Of a DNA stretch of 64,000 nucleotides, positions 54,464 to 64,000 are shown one piece after another (the stretch's first letter is position 1; each line of letters begins with the position of its first letter). The notes below the pieces were generated by a model. It saw only the letters and a list, made by a program, of their open reading frames with translations, ran no database searches and was not told the DNA's origin. The position numbers and the translations under genes are program-made. Source of the DNA: Globisporangium splendens (taxonomy: Eukaryota > Oomycota > Peronosporomycetes > Pythiales > Pythiaceae); the NCBI GenBank assembly GCA_006386115.1, contig VFIW01000024.1, positions 186,001 through 250,000 of the forward strand, given 5' to 3'.

Positions 54464-57400
54464 TCAGATATCCTCGCGCACATGAAGTTCTTTCGCGGCC
54501 ATGAACTCGATCAATTCCTTGCACTCTTCCTCACTCAAGTACGGCCGCAGTACTCGAATCCCATCCATGTACAACGCCTTACTCCACGGGCATTTCGCTA
54601 GCCCGCGATAGAAAATCTTCCTCGCAGCATCAATTTTCCCAAGCGCTACCTCAAAGCGCAAGTACAGACGCCAGCAAAGTGCGTTGCCTTGGGTGCGAAT
54701 CGAGTCGACCATTTCTTGAAAAAGTCGACGAATCCGATCCGCCCCAGTGAGGTTCGACCCCAACTTGTGAAACAGGCAACAGGTCTGTATGTTCATGTTT
54801 TCTGTGCTACCGTCACCCTGGCTTGTGGTCTTGACTGTCGAGCGCTCAAGTCGACAAAATTCACACAAAAGAGCAAAAAGCCATTCGACCAGCATGGGGG
54901 AATCAAAATGGCGTTGCCAGTGTCGTTTGACTCGATAAAAGTACTGACGAAGGCTTTGCGACATCGTATTGCTCGTCTCAGCGTCGACGAACAGTCGAAG
55001 CAGTAGTGGATCGTACGGATACAACTCGATTGCTTTCCCAACAGCATGCCGCCAGTCCCGCGGCGCGACAATCGGGAATGAACAACTGACTTGATGCTGC
55101 TGAATCAAATCCAGGTAGCATAGCTGGGACCATCGATTTTGTCGGAGTTGGTAGGAGTTCTCTGGGCTCTCGTGGTAAAGCTGCATTTGAAATTCGTTGC
55201 AGGAAGCATCTAACCCAGAGACTGCATAGATAGCAAGACACAGATTGTGGATGCAGAAGCTTGCACTCGGAGCAAAGTCGTTCGCACCGCGCTCTTGTTG
55301 AGCTATACCCTGCTGGATAGCGATTTCCAGTTCCAGCCGATACTTTCCAATCACTTCAGCCTTCACTTCGTCCGTCAAGATGTTTTCTAGATGTCCAACG
55401 AATTTCTTCGACTGCTTGCGAAACTGCTTCTCAAGTTTGTCTAACGGATCCCAATCTGGTTGCCAGATGCTCCACAAGACATAGAGCGCCTTGAGCGTCC
55501 TTAAAGCAACGTCATTCGTCGTGAAGCTCGTTGAATTCTTCTCCTGCGTCCAGCATTCGTTGCGCACCCGGAGAAAAATCAAACGATGGAATGCGCGATC
55601 CATTTTGCCATCGCTCGATACATGAAGTCCCAGCGATTGCAGCGTTTTATCACAGATGCGGTTCACTTGACGAAGATTGCCAGCTTTCAGCTCCAGCTTT
55701 GCATACGCAAACATGAGTGTCAAGTCTGTTTTCGCTGACATCTTGTCGGCAACTCCCACTTCACTCTCGATCAATTTCTGGCATATTTCACGAGCATATC
55801 GAAGACAATCTCCTTTCTCATCGGTAGCAGTGGCCACAAGTTGTGATTCAAATCCGATCCACACATACTTCAACATGCGCTTTCGTCCCTCGTCATGTTC
55901 CTCATGAAATCGACACAAGCACTTGACAAATACATTTCGGATGAACTCGACCTTGCTTGGGTCCATCATTGCAGTCTTGGTCTCATGCACATCATCAAGC
56001 AGCGCAGCTTCAAGCATTGTTCTTCGTTGCTGTGGAGAAAGGGAGAGCTCGTCACACGATTTCGGATCCATCGCAGCCAAAATAGGGGAGATCAGGACCT
56101 CATATTCGTCAAAATTGTCCGCGTAAGCATCGTTGATTTCGTACTCTCTGCCCCAGCGCACACCAACTAACCCCAGCAGATTGCAAACTAGTGTCCACGT
56201 TTTTGCGCTGGGAACCCGAAAGAGAAATGGCTCAATCTCTTCAGTCAAAACAGCACGATCAGGTTGCTCGTCGATCAAATCTTGATGAAGTGGATTCGTT
56301 GAGCGGAGAGGGGTCCATTGGGTCATCTCTTTTCTTTCTTCTTTACGAAGCCATTGCATGTATTCGTCCTCTTCGTCGACGGCATCATAATCAGCGCGCT
56401 GATCGTGGAATCTGCCAACCGACTTGGCGACTGAAGCCATTTGTTTCTCCCTTCTCTTCTGTTCCGACTCTTGGCGTGCGATCGAAGCATCAGAGCCACG
56501 AAGTTCGCTAAGAATCCTCTCGTACTCACTTGCATCGTCGGTCTCGTCTATTTTAATGCGATATCCGTGTACATTGCTGTATACGAGGTTTTCGTCAAAA
56601 CTCGCTTCGTCTTCTCGCCAAAACTCGTCAGGTTCACCATCATCATTGCCGGTTTCGCCCAGCCTTCGCCGCTGCTCACCTTGACTTCCACGATGGAGAC
56701 TAGACAGTGCTAGCAGGTTTTTCTGATGATCAGGATGGCGAATTAACTCAGAAGGATTAGTCTCCAGTACTGACGAAATGTAATTTTGTTGCACAGCTCT
56801 CGTAAACGCGTTCGACGAGGGCACAAAGGCATTGCATAGGAGAGAGGCAAACTCAGTGTCATTGCACGCATCACCGTATCGTAGCAAATCCTGGTTCCAC
56901 GAGAGCGAGAACTCTTGGAGCATTCCAGCGTGATCCAGTCGGCTAGCGTTCTCATTAAACGCAATCAGTGCTTGCAGCTGCGACATCGCTCGCTCGGAAT
57001 AGCCTGCTCTCTGCTCCAAGTTGCACATTTGCATGTGGAAGTCCTGTAACAAGGTTACCAATTCTTGAGCACGCTTTGAAGAAGCTGCGCTGGAGTTGTA
57101 TGGGTCCGACGGCGTCGCAAGTAGAGAAGAATGGTCAAAGATCTGAAATGACGACACTTGGGACGACGATCTCTTGTTTGAAGTATCTGCTTCTTCTTCT
57201 CCTTCAAGCACCTTTCGGAACTCTTTATGCAAAATTGCAATGATCCGCGCGTACAGCTCGCGTAGCGATGGGAGCGAGAAGCTCGCAAAGTTTTGCTGGC
57301 GCGCGCGAAGCAGTTTGTCCCACAAATCACGATTGGTCGGGTCTTTCTCAATCATATCTTCCAACTGCTGTCGGATGGAATCGTAGTCGACTTTCGCAGT

Positions 57401-58815
57401 GTTGCCATTGTGTGCCGATCGAATGGTCAGGTTGAGTTCCACTCTTTGCAGCTCACGACACTCTGGATTCGCTTTGAGCGCCTTGTCGAGAATCGCAACT
57501 TGCTTCTCCAGCACCATCCCCATGGCCGCGGCGGAGTTTCTTCGGTTTAGTCGCAGCGAGTGCTCTTGGAACGCGACAAAATCCAGCCACGTCGCTGTGT
57601 CGTGCGGATTTTTCTGGAGCGATTCGTTGAACAACTTGTTGCGCGCAACGAGGTACTGCTCGACATTCGCAGTTTCCGTGCGAAGCAACGATAACTGCGG
57701 GTCATCTTGGCGGTCATCCTCTATGTTGCAGACGGCATCGGCTGCACTGTTGTCATCTATCACGGGATCCAGCGGGATAAATGACAGCTCCGGCGGCAGA
57801 GTAGCTTTGTTGCTGACGTCGCGCTGTCGCGCCAGCCGCCTCTCGGAGTACGCCAGGTACAAGCGTGTCTGCCGCGCCGATCTCTCCAACTTCCGCGCAC
57901 TGGCGCCAAAATACCGCACGTCATCGCCATCTTGGCTCGCGCTACCATTCACTGGAAACTTTTTCCCGTCAACGATCCACTCGCCAGTGAAAATGTTCCG
58001 TCGAGTCGCGAGGATGTACAATGGCTTCTCCTGCGCATACAGCGTGCCGTAGAATCGATTCTCTTTGTCGCCTGCACAGTCAAACTCGAAAAGCTTCGAG
58101 TCATTTGCATCTAAGTTGTCGGTTTGCTGGGCTGCTGCCATCCACACTTGCACCTCTTTCGGTGCCGACGCCACCACGACGGCGCGACTGTTGCTGTCCT
58201 CGCTTTCACGCAATCGCTTGGGTTTGTGCTCTCGACGGTGGCGTCTGTGCTTTTCGCGGTCTCGATCACTGACATCGCTGCTGTCGCTACCGTCGCTCCT
58301 ATCACCATCACTGTGCTTCCGCCTTGACGACCTGTGCTTATGCTTGCTCTTTTTGTGGTGCTTCTTTGGGCGATGACGAACAAGTTGCTTCCTGTCGTCA
58401 TCCCCATTATCATCGTGATCCTCTGCGCTGCTGCTGGCGCTGTCATACTCTCGCCGCCGCTTGTGGCTCTTTCGCTTCTCGCCGTCTTTCTTCTTCTTTT
58501 TGGCTTTCTTCGATGAATCGCGCTTGCCGCGATACAGTTGCAGCGCGGACTGCTTCTCGTCGTCATTTGCGTCGCGTGTGCGCTCCCCGAGCGTCGCCTC
58601 CTGGCACCGGAAGCTCGTGCCCACCTGAAGCCAATCTACACATGCACACACACACACAGTCAGGTTGATAGCTCATTCACCTTATACACGTAGATGCTGC
58701 TGTTGTTACCGTCTGCTTCGGCGTCCACGGAGGCTTCCGGCTGCCGCGTCTTCCCTGCGGCAAACATCGTGTCCACACTCAAGTGAGAGTCTGCTGTTTG
58801 GATCACCTGTACCAT
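54464..58815 (-). CDS. NRDE2: NRDE2-like RNA-processing protein
   Basis: A short first exon, 58681-58815 (MVQVIQTADSHLSVD..), a 56-bp GTGAAT..CAG intron containing a (CA)n tract, and one uninterrupted exon 54464-58624: 1431 residues. The N-terminal third has Arg/Lys/His/Ser/Asp-rich low complexity as in nuclear RNA factors. Then comes the NRDE-2 block: NPHDTATWLDFVAFQEHSL, ILDKALKANPECRELQ and KDPTNRDLWDKLLRARQQ. A long array of HAT-like helical repeats reaches the C-terminus (ARKIFYRGLAKCPWSKALYMDGIR). NRDE2 binds the MTR4 helicase and restrains exosome decay, and is linked to nuclear RNAi and splicing. It is longer than the human protein (1164), mainly in the low-complexity part. Its intact 1387-codon exon is a useful local control for sequence quality. 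Confidence 0.92.
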
Positions 58816-59339
58816 GAACTTGAACGGGAGTGAGACATTGCTATACAACTTGACACATGCTGCTAAATGTTTGAAATGGTGTATAGCAGTTATGTGCCAA
58901 AACACACACTTGAGCGAACAGCAACTTCAACCTTGGATCTATGAGCCATTCCGCATTTTCCCGTGGGGTCGACACACAGAGGGAAGCGGTCGCCGCACGC
59001 AGCACAACACTCGCTGCTGCTGTTTGCCTGGTAGAAGAAGAGCGCAAGCGGATCCAGGCAGCAGATGCTGCGAGCTCAAAATGAGAGAGCTGGTGAAGCA
59101 CGTGTGGAAGTGTGAGAATCTATTCTGAGAGTGAACTTGCCTCCTGTGGTTTCGTGACTGATGGCGATTTTGAATTTGGCATTTTTGGACCGGTCGCCAC
59201 ACTGGCGCTGTTTGCCAGTGAGCATGTGGTGCACAGCGTCGTTGGCGCTTGAAGAAGGCTAACCGGCTCAAGCACGCTCTGCTTTGTGAGCGTCGATTGA
59301 CCCAAGGAGAAAGACAGGAGGGAGTCATCGCCTGCCACA
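58816..59339. promoter_or_regulatory. Divergent intergenic region
   Basis: About 520 bp between NRDE2 (-) and the ABCA transporter (+) starts; must contain both promoters. No element pinned down. Confidence 0.4.
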
Positions 59340-62300
59340 ATGAAGCACACACTAGCGGCGTTGCTCAGGAAGAACTGGATCGTGAAGAAGCGCCGTCCGT
59401 TCGCGACGTTGAGTGAGGTCCTCAACCCACTCATATGCATCCTTCTTTTCGCCGCACTCAAGGCCATGGAACCAGATCGGATCATCCCGTCGGGTTGGAC
59501 CACAACTGCAAGAAATGCGTCGGCACATTCTGAAGGTACACGCTGGAATTTGTTCGCCAAGAGCAACCTATTTGAATCATTCAACGAGACTCTGAGTAAT
59601 TCCGGAATCAGCGCCGCATCCAGCACGAAAAATGGCTCCACCGCTGCGATTACGTCGTCTTCGATGTCAGCGCTGTCTCTGACAGCGGGGCTGAATATCC
59701 CTATGTTTTATTTCACGGAAACCACAATGGCGGGGCTACTCCTCAATCTGGCACTGCAGTCCGTTGCAGAAGGCGATCACTTGGAAGAGCTGTCTGATCA
59801 AGATGTGATGTTTTGCTTCATGAAATTCGTCATGTTTGGATACACGAGCTTGGACGCCGATTCGTTTTATTCCGCGCCGGCAGAGTGCAGGAACAAGATC
59901 GTGCCGTACAAGATAGCAATCACACCCGACACGACCTACACGAGGAAATACTCTTCGGCACTGATGGAGAAGTGGTATCCTCGGATGTCCCTTGTAGCTC
60001 CTGTGATGGGAGTTTCTGCGCTGCAAATGGCTTCTTTTAAAGACTCGCGCGTATTTTTCGATAACGAGACAGCGTTCGAGCAATACATTGCTAGCGAAGA
60101 GTATGGACTCAACCTCACACATCCAAAGATCTATGCAGCGATCGCACTCCAGGAATTTCCAAGGGAGAGCAGCGACATTGGCGACATTCGTGGACACAAT
60201 ATCGAGCACTCGCTTCGTTTGAATTCGACGTTCACGAATACCAATTTCCCCGGCAGTGTGCCTCGAACGATTGGTCACCGCTTCAATGTTCAAAGGCTGC
60301 AGAAAGAAGCTGAGCCTTTGCCGACGTTGTGCTACGCCACCCGCGGCTTCATAACTCTCCAAACGACAGTCTCACGCTTCTTGAATTGTTTGCCTTCGTG
60401 GGATGCTGCTTCCGAGGCAATCGGTGATACGTGTCAACTTGCTGAATCGACCATGGTGTCGAACGACGACAAACTTGACACACGACTGCTGAAGCAACTC
60501 GAGAACGATTTGATCATCAGTTCTGTTTTGGAAGCATTAAAGGTGCTTCGAGAAGTGGTTTTCGCGAGCCCTTCGTTGAGCGCGTTGCTGTCAAACTTCA
60601 TTGAGCCGCTGAAGAGATTGTCTTTATCTGTTGACGGTATTCCAAAGTCAACCAAGGACAAGCTTCTGACAAGTTTACGGCAAGCCCCTCAAGCTTTTCA
60701 TGGCGCTGGCGTGTACGTGAGTCCAATCGAAGGATTCCAGTACGCAGGCTTTTATGACAAAATTCTGATCGTCTTCCCCGTTGGCTTCGTCTTATCGTAC
60801 CTGTATGGGGTCTCGCGAGTCATTGTGGCCCTGGTGGTGGAAAAAGAAACCAAGTCCAGAGAACTGATGCGCATACTGGGGACGAACGAAAGCCAGATTC
60901 TGTTCTCTTGGTTCTTGACGTATCTCCAGTTGCTGCTCACAGCATCTCTTCTTCAGACGATCGGAGCAAAAGCGCTGCTATTCTCGAGGTCTGATTTTGG
61001 TCTGCTGTTTGCGTTCTTCTTCACCTTTGCGCTGAGCAGCTTCGGATACGGCTTTTTGATCAGCAGCCTGTTTTCACGAGCTTGAGCAGGGTCTTTTGTT
61101 GGTATGGGTGTGTTTCTCATGATGTTTTTCGCGTCGTTCAGCTTGGGAGAAGGTTCCGGAGAGACGAAGCGCACTTGGGCTTGCTTGCTTTCTCCAGTCG
61201 CGTTGGCAGAAGGAATTAATGTGATCTCTCAAGTCGAGTCCGTTGGTGTGGGTCTCAATAGTGTCAATGCCAACGAGCTGGTCAACGGTTCTCGGTTCGT
61301 AAATGCAATTTGGATGCAAATTGTGGATTTTTTCCTGTATGTGATTCTGGGGTTATATTTCGAGAGAATCACACCACGCGAGTTCGGTGTCACAGAGAAA
61401 TGGTACTTCTTTCTCACGAAGGCGCATTGGCAAAACGCCTTCGGAGGCGTTCGGCAAAACAACAAACCTCAAACGAAGCCAGACCACTCGACGATATCAC
61501 CTGACAAAGAAGAGCTGCTGGGTCAGAACGTCGAGAGCGTATCGGTAGAGATGAAGCAGCAAGAACATGATGGACGAGCTGTCGTGATTGCGAATTTGCG
61601 GAAAGTGTTCGACGTTCCTGGAGGCAAAAAGCTGGCTGTGAAAGGTTTGAGCTTGAAATTATACGAAGGTCAGATCACGTGTTTGCTGGGTCACAATGGA
61701 GCAGGCAAGACCACGTTGATGTCCATGCTTACGGGAATGCTACCTCCGACGAGCGGGACTGCCTGGGTCAATGGCTACTCGATCACAAAAGACATGGGTC
61801 GTATCCGCCAGTCGCTGGGATACTGCCCGCAACACAGTGTTTTGTATCCAGAATTGACTGTGGAGGAGCACTTGCAATTCTACGGTCACGTGAAAGGACT
61901 GCACGACCCTGCTGCCCTGTCCTTGGAAGTAAAGAACAAGATTGAGGAAGTGGGGCTGACAGAGAAACGCCATGTGCTATCCCACGCGCTCTCCGGCGGC
62001 ATGAAGCGGAAGTTTGTCACTTGCGATTGCGCTTCTCGGCGATAGTCGGGTTGTGTTTCTTGACGAGCCAACATCCGGAATGGATCCACACAGCCGAAGA
62101 AGTACCTGGGAGCTGATCCAGAACAACCGAAGAAAGCGCGTGCTAATCTTGACCACCCATTTCATGGACGAGGCTGATATTCTTGGGGATCGCATCGCAA
62201 TTATGGCAGATGGAGAGCTCAAGTGTGTGGGGTCTTCGCTGTTTTTGAAGAACCGATTTGGTGTCGGGTATCGCTTGAGCTTCGTGCAAGTGCAGAGAGA

Positions 62301-64000
62301 TAACCACTTAACTCTTGGAGGAAACAAGGACGGTGGATACGCACAGCCACTGTATTCTCCAATACCGCAGCATATCCCCAAAGCGAAAGTGGATACAGAC
62401 ATTGGTACGGAGCTGACTTTCCAGTTGCCATTTGAGTCGTCTTCGAGCTTTCCAGCGCTGTTCGAAGAGATTGAGTCGAAGCAACAAGATCTTGGCGTCT
62501 TGTCTTTTGCGATCTCAGTTACAACGTTGGAGGAAATTTTCCTTCGAGTTGCCGAGGGGACGGCAGCAACGAACGGAGAATTGCATCAGGAGATTATCGC
62601 TGGAGAAGCCAAAGTGTCGATCGATGACTTTGACGCTGCGCACCCGTTGGACAAACTGGAGTCGTCAACGACAATGGACGTAATCGAATCACGTCCGAGA
62701 TGGTTTTTGAATCAAATCGACGCACTGCTTCGAAAATGTCTTTCGTGCGCCAAGCGAGACAGAGGCATGATTTTTCTTCAGTGCGATTCTGCCGATCGTC
62801 ATTGTTTTCGTGGGATTGTCGGCTCTGAAGATGAGCCTGTTCATCCTGAACGACCCGAAGGTGATGATGACAAGCGAAGGACAATATGGCCTGGGTGTGG
62901 AAACACCCATTCCATATAGCTGCCCTGGAGATTCCTCCGGCGATTCATGGTGCTCGGCTCTTGTCCAGACTCAGCATTTCATTGGCGGACAACCGTATCC
63001 GTTAAACATGGAGCCAATCGTGTATCAATCGTCCACGCCAACGGCATTTGGGGTTTCTTACACAAATCCACCGATTCAGCCGAACGATACTACCGGCTAC
63101 TGCTTGCGGTTTGGTGAGCTAGCCTTCGAGAGAGGATATGGTCGCGATCCTGCTTCGTCGCGCACACAGACACCTATGGTGGGTCAGTATGGAGGCTTTG
63201 TGCTGCACGGTTCGGAAGCGACCCAAGCATTGGGATACAACATTATGGCGAATTCTACCTCGACACACTCGGCACCGACGTACGAGGCTATGATGGACGA
63301 ATCCATACATCGGTTCCTGCTGTCCAAGAAATCGCCGAATTCAACGACGCACGTGACAGTTCGAGTGTCCACCCATCCATTCCCGCTTTCGTTCAAGACG
63401 AAATCGATTTTCAACTCGTACCTCAGTCTCCCTGCCGTGGTCTTCATCGTCATCGCGTTCACGTTCGTCCCAGCGTCCATGATGCCGTTTCTCGTCAAGG
63501 AAAAGCAGAGCGAGCAGAACGCAAAGCATCAGCAGCTTCTATCGGGTGTCTCTTTTGCTGCCTACTGGATCGCGAACTTCGTCTTCGATACTCTACTGTA
63601 CTTGGTGCCAATGGCTGCCGCAATCATACTTTTAAGATCGTATGGCATCGTCTCCTCGCTCAACAGCCACGGTAACGAAAGCAAAAGCTGCCGTAGCTGT
63701 ATCCACGATGTGCCGGCAGCAGTGCTGAGTCTGTTTTTCCTGTTTGGTGGAGCGATTGCGCCGTGGACGTATCTGATATCGCAGATTATGAGAGACCCTG
63801 GTGCTTGTCTTCTGTATACAGTCATGCTCAACTTCTTCCTCGGTCTGTTGCTCATCATCATGAGCTATTCCTTCGATACCTTGGAGTCTACGAGGACTGC
63901 GAACGAGGCGCTCATTTTCCTGTGGCGATGCTCCCCATTGTTTTCGCTGGGAAACGGGCTTCTACGCGTCATTATTGCAGATATTAAAGCGCTTTACGGT
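59340..64000 (+). pseudogene. ABC transporter, ABCA subfamily; one stop and two frameshifts; 3' end beyond the window
   Basis: Starts at ATG 59340 (MKHTLAALLRKNWIVKKRRP, the ABCA N-terminal helix), then a large extracellular loop, a transmembrane block (FPVGFVLSYLYGVSRVIVALVVEKE.., residues about 480-600) and a nucleotide-binding domain with GHNGAGKTT, Q-loop YCPQHSVLYPELT, signature LSGGMKRK and Walker [15 protein letters not shown] second TM1-type segment, loop and membrane block follow, cut by the window edge. Lesions: TGA at 61083-61085 in SLFSRA*AGSFVGMG; an extra T near 62020 right after LSGGMKRK; an extra T in a T5 run near 62772 (RGMIF). All flanking frames resume the same family alignment. 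ABCA proteins flip or export lipids. Recent decay or assembly indels are both possible. Confidence 0.85.

Noticed and set aside
1..64000. CRISPR array, bacterial operons or Shine-Dalgarno sites
   Set aside because: Gene structure is eukaryotic with spliceosomal introns; no direct-repeat/spacer array seen.
1..64000. Reassignment of TGA to tryptophan
   Set aside because: TGA is used as a normal terminator elsewhere, for example at the ends of MscS copy B and the SLC43-like gene.

Overview
The window reads as nuclear DNA of an oomycete (Peronosporales/Pythiales-like). The genes are densely packed on both strands and are split by short GT-AG introns of about 55-120 bp. The gene set fits: a GPCR fused to an inositol-polyphosphate phosphatase, a short-tailed myosin, MscS-type channels, an ABCA transporter, SLC43-like and NRDE2-like genes, and an FIP200/ATG11 autophagy scaffold. 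Genus cannot be settled from sequence alone. Gene models below were built by hand from frame, motif and splice-phase agreement; junctions that do not close in phase are stated.

1-7.5 kb: a TPR protein running off the left edge (-), an unrecognised two-exon gene with an in-frame TGA (+), and cytosolic Phe-tRNA synthetase beta (-). 7.5-23.4 kb: a phosphate-scavenging neighbourhood. It has one intact secreted 5'-nucleotidase, two broken nucleotidase copies, one intact purple acid phosphatase and one broken, intronless phosphatase copy. Embedded in it are a SAP-RCC1 gene, a SAP30BP/HCNGP gene and a divergent clamp-loader-like AAA+ gene. The two broken nucleotidase copies share a 785-bp inverted segment that looks identical, lesions included, which bounds a 9.4-kb interval.

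23.7-43 kb: housekeeping genes in good condition: USP14/UBP6-like deubiquitinase, ZZ zinc-finger protein, SLC43-like transporter, membrane-anchored DcpS-like decapping scavenger, myosin, SET-domain methyltransferase, and two MscS-like channels tail to tail. 43-59 kb: the GPCR-5-phosphatase fusion, a small coiled-coil/TM protein, an ATG11/FIP200-like scaffold with N-terminal ubiquitin-like region and C-terminal ATG11 domain, an unrecognised gene, and NRDE2. 59.3-64 kb: an ABCA transporter with one stop and two frameshifts that runs off the right edge.

Reading-frame lesions cluster at 1-23 kb and 59-64 kb. Roughly 35 kb in between, including a 4.2-kb uninterrupted NRDE2 exon, is almost lesion-free. 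This argues against uniform sequencing error and for real gene decay in the multicopy or variable part, though the single-base T insertions in the ABCA gene could be assembly errors. Most introns begin GTRCG or GTRNG rather than GTRAGT.
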